Source: Oscillospiraceae bacterium
GTDB taxonomy: Bacteria > Bacillota > Clostridia > Oscillospirales > Oscillospiraceae
Assembly (NCBI GenBank): GCA_902790375.1
Contig: CADARY010000004.1
Span: 38,777-102,776 of the forward strand
Length of the DNA stretch: 64,000 nt
Direction of reading: 5' to 3'
The notes under the pieces are model-generated. The model saw only the letters and a list, made by a program, of their open reading frames with translations. It was not told where the DNA came from and did not search any database. Shown in pieces: positions 17,210-25,302 of this stretch (the first letter of the stretch is position 1; each line of letters opens with the position of its first letter). Position numbers and translations under genes: made by a program.

Positions 17210-18587
17210 CGTAAGGAAACAGCTTTTTTACGAACAGAAGAACGGCTATGATCTGATCAGCCGGGACGATCACCTCGCAAGTGAGGACTACTGCCGCGGC
17301 TACATGGCCTTTCTGAACGACTCCCGCACCGAGCGCGAGGCTGTGATCAACGCCGTCGCCCTGGCAAAGGAGAACGGCTTTGCGGAGTTTAAGCCCGGCA
17401 TGGAGCTCAAGCCCGGCATGAAGCTCTATCAGGTCAACAGGGGCAAGGCGATGATGCTGGCTGTCATCGGCAAAAAGAGCCTTGAGGAGGGCGCTGTGAT
17501 TGCCGGTGCGCATATTGACTCCCCGCGCCTTGACCTCAAGCAGCTCCCCTTGTACGAGACGGACGAGCTGTGCTACTTCCGCACCCACTACTACGGCGGC
17601 ATCAAGAAATACCAGTGGGTCACCATCCCGCTGGAAGTGCACGGCGTTGTCGCCCTCAAGAGCGGGGAGACCGTGGATGTGCGCCTCGGGCGCGAGCCGG
17701 GCGACCCCCGCTTCGTGATCACCGATCTGCTGCCGCACCTGGCGCAGGAGCAGATGAAAAAGACCATGTCCGAAGGGATCACCGGCGAGGGCCTGCATAT
17801 CATTATCGGCTCCGTCCCCTATGCCGATGAGGGCAAGGACAGGGTCAGGCTCGCGGTCATGAGTGTCCTCAATGACCTCTACGGCATTACGGAGGAGGAT
17901 TTCCTCTCGGCGGAGCTGACGGCCGTGCCCGCCTTTGACGTGTGTGAGATCGGCCTTGACCGCAGCATGATCGGCGGCTACGGCCATGATGACCGGGTCT
18001 GCGCCTATGCGGAGCTCAAGGCGATCCTGGATGTGAAGGATCCTGCCCGCACCTGCGTGTGCATCCTGGCCGACAAGGAGGAAACCGGCTCCGACGGCGT
18101 CAGCGGCATGCAGAGCCAGGCCTTCGATACCTTCATGGCAGACCTCTGCGCCGCCCAGGGTGTGGAGCTCCGGCGCTGCTATGAGAAGAGCTTCTGCCTC
18201 TCGGCGGATGTGACCGCGGCCTTCGATCCGCTGTATCCCGAGGTTTCCGAGAAACGCAGCGAGGCCAAGCTCAACTACGGCATGGGCATCTGCAAGTTCA
18301 CCGGCGCCCGCGGCAAGTCCGGCACCAGTGACGCCTCGGCTGAGGTAGTGGGGTATCTTCGCCGCGTCTTCGAAAAGGCCGGAGTCCTCTGGCAGATGGC
18401 CGAGCTCGGCAAGGTGGACCAGGGAGGCGGCGGCACCATCGCCAAATTCATGGCAAACCGGAACATTGACACCATCGACGCGGGCGTGCCCGTCCTGAGC
18501 ATGCACGCCCCCTTTGAGCTTGTGGCAAAGCTCGACTGCTTCATGACCTACAAGGGAATCCTCGCCGTATACAGCGATCAGGAATAA
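17202..18587 (+). CDS. M18-family aminopeptidase (aspartyl aminopeptidase type)
   Basis: A 461-residue M18 metallopeptidase, a cytosolic di-zinc exopeptidase preferring acidic N-terminal residues. Conserved metal-site segments are visible: GAHIDSPRLDLK (about residue 106), GGYGHDDRVCAYAEL (about 263), ILADKEETGSDG (about 289) and the C-terminal SMHAPFELVAKLD. A short duplicated stretch (FKPGMELKPGMKL, near residue 65) is unusual but in frame. It overlaps the fused tsaC-coaE gene by 8 bp, so it belongs to the prfA operon. The operon appears to end at the hairpin just downstream. Confidence 0.92.
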   Translation: MDDVRKQLFYEQKNGYDLISRDDHLASEDYCRGYMAFLNDSRTEREAVINAVALAKENGFAEFKPGMELKPGMKLYQVNRGKAMMLAVIGKKSLEEGAVIAGAHIDSPRLDLKQLPLYETDELCYFRTHYYGGIKKYQWVTIPLEVHGVVALKSGETVDVRLGREPGDPRFVITDLLPHLAQEQMKKTMSEGITGEGLHIIIGSVPYADEGKDRVRLAVMSVLNDLYGITEEDFLSAELTAVPAFDVCEIGLDRSMIGGYGHDDRVCAYAELKAILDVKDPARTCVCILADKEETGSDGVSGMQSQAFDTFMADLCAAQGVELRRCYEKSFCLSADVTAAFDPLYPEVSEKRSEAKLNYGMGICKFTGARGKSGTSDASAEVVGYLRRVFEKAGVLWQMAELGKVDQGGGGTIAKFMANRNIDTIDAGVPVLSMHAPFELVAKLDCFMTYKGILAVYSDQE

Positions 18588-18591
18588 GCTT

Positions 18592-18620
18592 CAGCGCCCG
18601 CCGGTTTTCGGCGGGCGCTG
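18592..18620 (+). terminator. Perfect GC hairpin after M18 aminopeptidase
   Basis: A 12-bp perfect stem (CAGCGCCCGCCG and its complement) with the loop GTTTT, five bases after the stop codon. There is no T run after it, so it may be a weak terminator or an mRNA 3' stabiliser. Confidence 0.6.
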
Positions 18621-18666
18621 ACTAATCCGGGCCCCAACCGGCAACAATAGCCGGGAGGTGATGGAC

Positions 18667-19290
18667 ATGGAAGAAATACGGGAGCTGGGGCAGATACAGA
18701 AGGGCAGCATCCACTGCCTGAGCATGATCGGCCAGATCGAAGGGCACCAGATCCTTCCCGATGATGTAAAGACCACGAAGTACGAGCATATCCTGCCCAG
18801 CATCGCGGCCATTGAGGAGTCGCCGGAAATCTCGGCTCTGCTCATCCTGCTCAACACGGCCGGCGGCGATGTGGAGGCGGGGCTTGCCATTGCGGAGATG
18901 ATCGCAGGCATGCGCAAGCCGACCGCGTCCCTTGTTCTGGGCGGGGGACACTCCATCGGCGTGCCGCTGGCGGTCTCGGCGGACAGGAGCTTTATCGCGC
19001 CCTCAGCCTCCATGACGGTGCATCCCGTGCGCATCACGGGCGTCGTGATCGGCGCGGCGCAGACCTGGGACTATCTCGCACGGATGCAGGCGCGGATCAC
19101 CGCCTTTGTGACGGCGCACTCCGGCATCAGCGAGGCGCGCTATACAAGCCTTATGTCCGACACTACCCAGCTTGCAAACGACGTGGGCAGCATCCTCACC
19201 GGACAGGAGGCCGTCGCGGCGGGGCTGATAGACAGCGTGGGCACCCTCTCGGATGTGCTGGCCTACCTCCACGCGCGCGCCGGAGAATAA
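18667..19290 (+). CDS. ClpP-superfamily serine protease, TepA-like
   Basis: A 207-residue ClpP-fold protein similar to B. subtilis TepA. NTAGGDVEAGLAIAEMI matches the ClpP oligomer region. The nucleophile serine lies in LGGGHSIGVPLAV and the histidine in SMTVHPVRI. TepA-type proteins have been linked to signal peptide degradation or protein export, and are cytosolic without a signal peptide. The ATG at 18667 is chosen because GGAGG lies 8 bases before it; two earlier starts (18658, 18661) sit inside or against the ribosome site. Its place directly upstream of a large exported protein gene is suggestive only. Confidence 0.85.
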   Translation: MEEIRELGQIQKGSIHCLSMIGQIEGHQILPDDVKTTKYEHILPSIAAIEESPEISALLILLNTAGGDVEAGLAIAEMIAGMRKPTASLVLGGGHSIGVPLAVSADRSFIAPSASMTVHPVRITGVVIGAAQTWDYLARMQARITAFVTAHSGISEARYTSLMSDTTQLANDVGSILTGQEAVAAGLIDSVGTLSDVLAYLHARAGE

Positions 19291-19306
19291 AAAAAGCAAA
19301 AAAACC

Positions 19307-19335
19307 TTGCTATAAAATATGATTCCCGTTATAAT
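19307..19335 (+). promoter_or_regulatory. Promoter of the large surface-protein gene
   Basis: TTGCTA (19307-19312), 17-base spacer, TATAAT (19330-19335). The transcript would carry the following inverted repeat in its 5' leader. Confidence 0.65.
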
Positions 19336-19343
19336 AAATAAGC

Positions 19344-19397
19344 ATGATACCGCACGATTCGACCACATGCACGCGCCGAATTATGCGGTATTGCCTT
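19344..19397. repeat. Inverted repeat, TGCGGTATTGCC family
   Basis: The left arm GATACCGCACGATTCG (19346-19361) pairs with CGAATTATGCGGTAT on the right. The right arm carries 21 bases (19375-19395) identical to those at 31182-31202. It forms a hairpin in the 5' leader of the surface-protein mRNA, about 35 bp before its ATG. Confidence 0.7.
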
Positions 19398-19431
19398 AAT
19401 GAATAAACAAATTGAAAAGGGAGGTAAAAAC

Positions 19432-22400
19432 ATGAAAACGATCTCGCAGCAACTCGGAAAACGGGCCGTCAGCGTCCTGCTGATGCTCACCATGCTCCTG
19501 TCACTCGTGCCCGCCATGGGCCTGCAGGCGTATGCGGAGGATGATCCGGCGCCGGCGGCGGACACGTACGAGGTGGATGGGGTAAATTATTACAATATCC
19601 ACACTACGCACCAGAACAAACAGGATATCTACAAGGATATGATCAATTCGCCAAACCCGTTCGCCCCAGCAAACATGACGTTGGGGGAGCTGTGGCTGCT
19701 TCTCGCCATGCAGCTCAGCTATGCCCAATTTGACGACATCTGGTTCTATGATGTGAGAGCCATGCTGTGCAAGGAGGAAGGCACGAACACTTGGGATAAT
19801 GTATACAAATATGATTCGGATCCTTGGTGGTACGAATATAATGAAGAAGGTAATAATTTATTTTACGGTCTTCATAGAAGAGTTGGTAGAGGAAGTTTTG
19901 ATGCAGAAAAAATATATAACGGTACGCTAAGATGTAATACATCGACGGAATGGGTCAATGACCAGAGCTACAGGGACGGAGGGTATGTGAAGGTAAGCTG
20001 TACCATCCAAAACGTAAACACGGAAAACATCCTGGCTGTCTATGAAGTGGATTTTTACGACTTTGAAGCCACGGTGCTGCTGCCGCCGGATGAAGGCGGC
20101 AATTATGTCACAACCACGGTGCAAGACTCCACGACGTCGAATTCCACATTGTCCACCACGGTGAAGAACAACACCGCCAATGCGCAAACCGCGTCGGTAA
20201 CGACGAGCGCCTCCCTTTCTTCCACCGCTTCGCACACGAGGGAGGGCGGCAAGGATCTGACGTTTAAGGAATCGCTCAACGTGAGTGTTGAGGAAGAGTT
20301 TTCCGTTGGGGTGGAATATCTGAGTGAAAGCACGAAGTTCGGCGTCAACGTCGGGTTTGAGGCCACCCAACTGATCAAGAAGAGCTTTTCCGACACAACG
20401 GGTGAAACAAAAACGGACGAAAAAGCAATCACGGAGACAATCACCCTGCCCCCTCACACCCAGGCGCTCATGACGACGGAAAGCAGCAAATCAACCATCA
20501 CCAGCAAGTATAATAGCCCCTTCGCCATGAATTATACAGCGAGGGTCACCATCCAATACAATACGCAGGGGCCGACGAAAAATTATAGGTATTACAGCCA
20601 CACGAGTAAGGGACAGACCGCGACGTACACCTTTGACGCCACCGCGCGCAGCGACTTGTACCAGCGGGCAATCATCGAAGGCGGAACAAACTACGACCGT
20701 GAAGGGATTAACTGGGTTAAGGCGCGGGAGAAAGAGAAAATCGCATGGGACATCGAAAAAATTAACAGATATACACAATACGTTACATTTGCGGGGAAGA
20801 CTATTGAGCAGAACGTTACACAATATTATATAGATGGAAACGAAACTGTTGACCCCGTCATACTGTGCGCAACATGCCTGCCCATGATGGACACCCCCGC
20901 GCAGTTTACCCAGAAGGTCGAAGGCACGAAGATCAGCTACAGCCTGTGGCCGACACTGCCGCTGGCCAGCATCAAGGTATTGCCGCCTGAATCTATCACC
21001 TTTATCAGCACCGGGGGCAGCGTCTACGGGAATTACAACTGTCAGACAGCCGAGATGAACATCGGAGACTCCTTCCGTACGAGCCAACTGAATCTGATCG
21101 GACTGGACACCGACAACGTGGAATTCTACAACTTCAGCAAGAATAACGGCCATTGGGTCATTGCCAACGAGAACGGCGAGGAGCTGAAGGGGGACGACCT
21201 GCCGGTGGAGCTGGTGGATGAGTATGGCACCGTGGTAAATGCCGTCCGGCCGGGCACCTGCTACCTGAAGTATGTGATCGACGAAAACTGTTACGCCGTC
21301 GCGGACAACAGGACAGGCTTTATCAAGAATACCGATCTGACGGGCGGCACTGCCGGCATTAAGATCACTGTGAAGAATCCGCCCGTCACGATCACCGTCG
21401 AGAACAACTATACGAACGGCACCGTGGACGCGGACTGGGATTATCTGGATGCCGACGATAATACAGACACGACCCGCTTCTTCGTGACCTGCGTGGATAA
21501 CGACGACAACGGCAAGTTTCTTGATTACGAATGGGAAGCGATGCAGACAAAACGCCGGGGGATCGAGATCACGAAGGACGAGGACGGCTACTCGCTTGTG
21601 AAGTTCACCAAGCCCGGCACCTATGACGTGCGAGTGAAAACAACAGCCGGGAACGGCACGACTTATAACTCCCCCTGGTATAAGATCGTGGCCGAAGGCG
21701 ACGCGACGAACGGGCCGATCCTGGTGGATGAACTTTTGGATGTGACGGAGGATACCGAACTCCTGATCAACGGTGAGTACGAGGGTACTTCGGGCGCGCG
21801 TCCCGACCCCGTTGAGACGGTGGGCCGGCTGGAGGTGGTCGCGTTCGATGCGACGGGCAAGATGCTCCCGGTACGCTACGTCTGGAGAGCACAGGAGAGC
21901 GAGGGCATCGAGCTTACCGAGGATGGATTTGTGACCTTCAGCGAGCCCGGCGTCTACCATGTGCGTGTGGAAAGCCCCACGAACGCGAATTATCACTCCG
22001 ACTGGAAGGAGATTACCGCGAAGCAGGGTTTCCATACCGTCTCCTTCGAGACTTATGGCGGCGACGTGATCGAGGCCGAAACGGTGGAGCACGGCAAGTG
22101 TCTGAAGAAGCCATCCGACCCGAAGAAGGTGAACGCCGAAGAACCCGGGCATCTCTATTCCTTCGACGGATGGTACACCACGGAGGATTTCACCACAGCC
22201 TACGATTTCAGCGCGCCCGTTACAGAGAATATGACGCTCTTCGCCAAGTGGGTGGAGGACGTCCGCACTGTCATCATCTTCCACATGAATGACGGGTCGG
22301 AAGAGATGGGGTTCGTCCTTGTGAACGAAGACGGAAGATGCCCCTACCAGCTGCTGACGCCCACCCGCGTCGGCTATACCTTTGCGGGCTGGTTCACCGC

Positions 22401-22779
22401 CCCGACCGGCGGCGAACGGGTCACGGACGAGACGGTCTACACGGAGGATACGGAGCTGTACGCCCAGTGGAACAAAGTAGTGGCTGTCACGCTCCCCGCC
22501 GCGCTCGTCACCATCGAAGAGGAGGCCTTTGAGGGCATTGACGCCGTGCGTGTGGAGATCGCGGAAAACGTGGTCTCCATCGGCCCGCGCGCCTTCGCCG
22601 ACTGCGTAAACCTCCGCGAGTTTTTTGTGCCCGCCACGGTGGAACACATTGACGACACGGCCCTCCAGGGCAGCGATTTCGTCATCGTCTACGGCGAGAC
22701 GGGCAGCGAGGCCCAGCGCTTCGCCGAAGCAAACGGCATCCCCTTCGTGGCCATGAACGCCACATACGCAGTCGAATAA
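19432..22779 (+). CDS. Large exported protein: aerolysin-like segment, InlB-type repeats, BspA-like LRR
   Basis: A 1115-residue secreted protein, not a family I can name as a whole. Residues 1-35 are a signal peptide ending QAYA. Residues 36-210 form an unassigned Trp/Tyr-rich region. Residues about 213-420 are Ser/Thr-rich alternating beta strands (KNNTANAQTASVTTSASLSS, then FSVGVEYLSESTKFGVNVGF, then ITLPPHTQALM), a pattern typical of aerolysin/ETX-MTX2 beta-pore-forming toxins. Two related Ig-like repeats end PGTYDVRVKTT and PGVYHVRVESP. About 867-1013 are two Listeria-Bacteroides (InlB B-type) repeats, each with FDGWY or FAGWF and ending FAKW or YAQW. The end is a short BspA-like leucine-rich repeat (IGPRAFADCVNLREFFVP). 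There is no LPXTG or C-terminal anchor. ATG at 19432 has GGGAGG before it. Part of the N-terminal region is AT-rich and the 3' end abuts a transposase relic, both signs of transfer. Confidence 0.8.
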   Translation: MKTISQQLGKRAVSVLLMLTMLLSLVPAMGLQAYAEDDPAPAADTYEVDGVNYYNIHTTHQNKQDIYKDMINSPNPFAPANMTLGELWLLLAMQLSYAQFDDIWFYDVRAMLCKEEGTNTWDNVYKYDSDPWWYEYNEEGNNLFYGLHRRVGRGSFDAEKIYNGTLRCNTSTEWVNDQSYRDGGYVKVSCTIQNVNTENILAVYEVDFYDFEATVLLPPDEGGNYVTTTVQDSTTSNSTLSTTVKNNTANAQTASVTTSASLSSTASHTREGGKDLTFKESLNVSVEEEFSVGVEYLSESTKFGVNVGFEATQLIKKSFSDTTGETKTDEKAITETITLPPHTQALMTTESSKSTITSKYNSPFAMNYTARVTIQYNTQGPTKNYRYYSHTSKGQTATYTFDATARSDLYQRAIIEGGTNYDREGINWVKAREKEKIAWDIEKINRYTQYVTFAGKTIEQNVTQYYIDGNETVDPVILCATCLPMMDTPAQFTQKVEGTKISYSLWPTLPLASIKVLPPESITFISTGGSVYGNYNCQTAEMNIGDSFRTSQLNLIGLDTDNVEFYNFSKNNGHWVIANENGEELKGDDLPVELVDEYGTVVNAVRPGTCYLKYVIDENCYAVADNRTGFIKNTDLTGGTAGIKITVKNPPVTITVENNYTNGTVDADWDYLDADDNTDTTRFFVTCVDNDDNGKFLDYEWEAMQTKRRGIEITKDEDGYSLVKFTKPGTYDVRVKTTAGNGTTYNSPWYKIVAEGDATNGPILVDELLDVTEDTELLINGEYEGTSGARPDPVETVGRLEVVAFDATGKMLPVRYVWRAQESEGIELTEDGFVTFSEPGVYHVRVESPTNANYHSDWKEITAKQGFHTVSFETYGGDVIEAETVEHGKCLKKPSDPKKVNAEEPGHLYSFDGWYTTEDFTTAYDFSAPVTENMTLFAKWVEDVRTVIIFHMNDGSEEMGFVLVNEDGRCPYQLLTPTRVGYTFAGWFTAPTGGERVTDETVYTEDTELYAQWNKVVAVTLPAALVTIEEEAFEGIDAVRVEIAENVVSIGPRAFADCVNLREFFVPATVEHIDDTALQGSDFVIVYGETGSEAQRFAEANGIPFVAMNATYAVE

Positions 22780-22881
22780 CCCCTGGCATACCATGGCGAA
22801 GCAGGCCACCGTGAATTCCTTCCCGTTGCCGGGGTATTCCTGCACTTTGGTAAAGCCCCAATCCATCTGGAAGGCTTCGCC
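22780..22881 (-). pseudogene. Relic of IS21-type (IstA) transposase
   Basis: On the minus strand 34 codons, GEAFQMDWGFTKV then EYPGNGKEFTVACFAMV, match the start of the DDE catalytic core of IS21-family IstA transposases (the Q-x-D-W-G segment with the first catalytic Asp, then the V-A-C/F-F strand). A stop codon precedes it and it loses similarity exactly at the stop codon of the surface-protein gene. No istB and no terminal repeats were found. I recognised the family by motif, not by search. Confidence 0.6.
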
Positions 22882-22912
22882 TTAAAGAATTTAATCGAGA
22901 AATAGTATCAGA

Positions 22913-24301
22913 ATGTCGGAGAAAGCGCAGGTGATGACCGTGTCGTTCAAGGAAAAGCTCAAGATCGAAGGGATTTCCCTGCGCTTTATTCATTCCGCCC
23001 TCGTCATCATCGCCCTGATCGTGTCGTGGTTTCTGATCTATTCGACCGTTCGCCTGACCAAAACCTTCCTGGACGTGACGGAGGCGACGGATCAGTATAT
23101 CGAGATGCACAAGGCCGCAAGCGAAATGATGGACGCCACCGACTACCTCGTGGAAATGGTCCAGCGCTATACACTTGACGGGAACAGCATGTATCTCCAC
23201 AATTATTTTAAGGAGGCCTTTGAGGCCCGCCGTCGCGAGGACGCGATCGAAAAGATGTCCGTCTACGCCGAGGAGAAGGAAGCGGTGGAAAAGCTGCGCA
23301 AGGCGATGGATGCGTCGCAGGAGCTTGCCGAGCGGGACTATTACGCGATGAGGCTTGTGATCGAGGCCACGGGCTATTCCCCGATACCGGAGCAGCTGCT
23401 GAATATCGAGCTGCGGCCGGAGCATGCGCCCCTGCCCGCCTGGGAGAAGAAGGCGGCGGCCCAGCACATGGTCTCGGACGAGGACTATTACCGCAGGCTG
23501 GACAGGATACGCGCCGACATGCGGGAGAGCCTTTCCACGCTGGAGGAGAGAACGCGCAGCATCCAGCTCAAATCCACAGCAGAGATGCGGCAGGGCCTGG
23601 GCGGCGTGCGCACCGTGACGATCATACAGGCGGCAGCGATCCTGCTGATGACCTGGGCGACGGCGCATCTCGGCATCACGCCGATCTTAAAGGCTGTGGA
23701 CAAAATTCGGGAGGACAGCCCCATCCCGGTCACGGGAGCAAACGAATTCCGCTATCTGGCCCAGGCCTACAACCGCATGTATGAGGTATACAGGAGCAGC
23801 GTGGCAAGCCTCAGCTATAAGGCCAGCCACGACGAGCTGACGAAGGTCTATAACCGCGCGGGCTATGACGTGCTGCTGCCGGGCGTTGATCTCAAAACGA
23901 CCAGCCTCGTCCTGTTCGACGTTGACCGCTTCAAGGATGTCAACGATACCTATGGCCATGAGGTGGGCGACAGGATCCTGCGCAAGGTCGCCGCGGTGAT
24001 CAGCAAGCATTTTCGAAACGGCGATCATGTATGCCGGATCGGCGGGGACGAGTTTGTGACGATCATGCTGAATTCCAGCAGGGAGCATCAGGCGCTGATT
24101 GAGGGCAAGGTCAGACAGATCAACACGGAGCTTTCCGATACGGCGGACGGGCTGCCGCAGGCTTCCGTCAGTGCGGGCGTCGGCTTCGGCGAGGAAGCCG
24201 GGACGACGGAGCAGCTGTTTGAGCACGCGGACGCGGCCCTCTATGAAACCAAGCGCAGGGGCAGAAACGGCGTATCGTTCTATGAAGCGCCGAAAGCATA
24301 A
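22913..24301 (+). CDS. Membrane diguanylate cyclase with periplasmic-type helical sensor
   Basis: A 462-residue protein. A transmembrane helix near residues 25-48 (FIHSALVIIALIVSWFLIYS), a helical extracytoplasmic region to about 230, a second transmembrane helix near 237-258, then a GGDEF domain from about 310. The active site reads RIGGDEFVTI with an intact GGDEF, and the inhibitory I-site RNGD stands five residues before it, so it should make cyclic di-GMP under product feedback. The start is uncertain: no good ribosome site precedes the ATG at 22913, and the ATG at 22934 is an alternative. A strong terminator follows. It may respond to an envelope signal next to the surface-protein gene. 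Confidence 0.88.
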   Translation: MSEKAQVMTVSFKEKLKIEGISLRFIHSALVIIALIVSWFLIYSTVRLTKTFLDVTEATDQYIEMHKAASEMMDATDYLVEMVQRYTLDGNSMYLHNYFKEAFEARRREDAIEKMSVYAEEKEAVEKLRKAMDASQELAERDYYAMRLVIEATGYSPIPEQLLNIELRPEHAPLPAWEKKAAAQHMVSDEDYYRRLDRIRADMRESLSTLEERTRSIQLKSTAEMRQGLGGVRTVTIIQAAAILLMTWATAHLGITPILKAVDKIREDSPIPVTGANEFRYLAQAYNRMYEVYRSSVASLSYKASHDELTKVYNRAGYDVLLPGVDLKTTSLVLFDVDRFKDVNDTYGHEVGDRILRKVAAVISKHFRNGDHVCRIGGDEFVTIMLNSSREHQALIEGKVRQINTELSDTADGLPQASVSAGVGFGEEAGTTEQLFEHADAALYETKRRGRNGVSFYEAPKA

Positions 24302-24308
24302 GCCAATT

Positions 24309-24348
24309 AACCGCAGAGGCCGATGAGTTTGCCGGCCTCTGCGGTTTT
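24309..24348 (+). terminator. Terminator after GGDEF gene
   Basis: A perfect 14-bp stem, AACCGCAGAGGCCG with its complement, around ATGAGTTTGC, and ending in TTTT. Confidence 0.9.
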
Positions 24349-24380
24349 CAATGCCAAAAGCTCCCAACAATTTCCTTGTC

Positions 24381-24410
24381 TTGATTTTTGCAGGAGAGTT
24401 GTGGTATGAT
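24381..24410 (+). promoter_or_regulatory. Promoter of uppP-ftsK
   Basis: TTGATT (24381-24386), 18-base spacer, TATGAT (24405-24410) with extended TGG. Confidence 0.65.
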
Positions 24411-24442
24411 ACGGTTTACGATAATTATGGAGGGGTTCCGTT

Positions 24443-25276
24443 ATGTCGATATGGAATGCGGTGCTGCTGGGCCTGATCCAGGGCATCGCAGAGATTCTGC
24501 CGATCTCCAGCTCAGGGCATCTGGCCATTGTCAACAATCTGTTCAAGCTCTCCAATCTCTCCGAGGGGCACGCGCTGTTTGAGGCGCTTTTGTATCTTGC
24601 AACACTGGTTTCGGTCTGCCTTGTGTACTGGCCGGAACTGCGTATCATGTACCTGGAGCTGTTGTCCCTTGGGGGGATGGGGCCGCTCGCCGGGCAGGAA
24701 AACCCGCGTTATTCGGCGGCGCGCTGTTTTTTTATGCTCACGCTCGGCACGCTCCCGCTGTTTTTGGCGCTGCCCATCAACAGCCGCATGGCGGTCCTGA
24801 ACGGCAGGAATATCTTTATCGGCGTTATGCTGATTTTGACGGGCTGCCTGCTCTATGTCTCGGACAGAATGATCCCCGGAAAGAAAAACCAGAACAGCAT
24901 GACCGTCCTTGACGCGCTCATTATCGGGCTTTGCCAGAGCGTGGCGACGATCCCGGGCCTTTCGCGCTCGGCCGTGACCATCACGGCAGGGGTGGCGACC
25001 GGTCTGCGGCGGGACTTTGCGGTGAACTTTTCGTTCCTGCTGAGTATCCCCGCGGTGCTCGGCGCGGCGATCCTCTCCTTTGCCGACGCCCTTCGCAGCG
25101 GGATTGACTGGTCCTGTGTACCGGCCTATCTGATCGGTACGGCTGTGGCCATGGCCAGCGGCGTCGTGTGCATCCACATCATGCGCTACATCAGTAAAAG
25201 GAGCAAATTTGGCGGTTTTTCCTATTATTGCTGGGTCGTCGGCGTGCTGTCGATCATCCTGCACTTAATCTTCTGA
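24443..25276 (+). CDS. uppP: Undecaprenyl-diphosphatase (BacA type)
   Basis: A 277-residue integral membrane phosphatase that recycles undecaprenyl diphosphate to the monophosphate lipid carrier for cell-wall synthesis; it also gives low-level bacitracin resistance. The two family signatures are present: QGIAEILPISSSGHLAIV near the N-terminus and the second repeat's SVATIPGLSRSAVTITAGV near residue 170. About seven or eight hydrophobic helices fit the fold. GGAGG precedes the ATG. It ends 26 bp before ftsK and shares its promoter. Confidence 0.96.
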   Translation: MSIWNAVLLGLIQGIAEILPISSSGHLAIVNNLFKLSNLSEGHALFEALLYLATLVSVCLVYWPELRIMYLELLSLGGMGPLAGQENPRYSAARCFFMLTLGTLPLFLALPINSRMAVLNGRNIFIGVMLILTGCLLYVSDRMIPGKKNQNSMTVLDALIIGLCQSVATIPGLSRSAVTITAGVATGLRRDFAVNFSFLLSIPAVLGAAILSFADALRSGIDWSCVPAYLIGTAVAMASGVVCIHIMRYISKRSKFGGFSYYCWVVGVLSIILHLIF

Positions 25277-25302
25277 AAAGGTTCTGAAAGGAACAGGTTC
25301 TC

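Noticed and set aside
20491-22866. Long minus-strand frame opposite the surface protein
   Set aside because: Only its first 29 codons (the transposase relic) are meaningful; the rest is antisense to a real gene.
22913-22934. Choosing the later ATG (22934) as the GGDEF protein start
   Set aside because: Neither start has a convincing ribosome site; the longer form is kept, with the alternative noted, because nothing decides between them.
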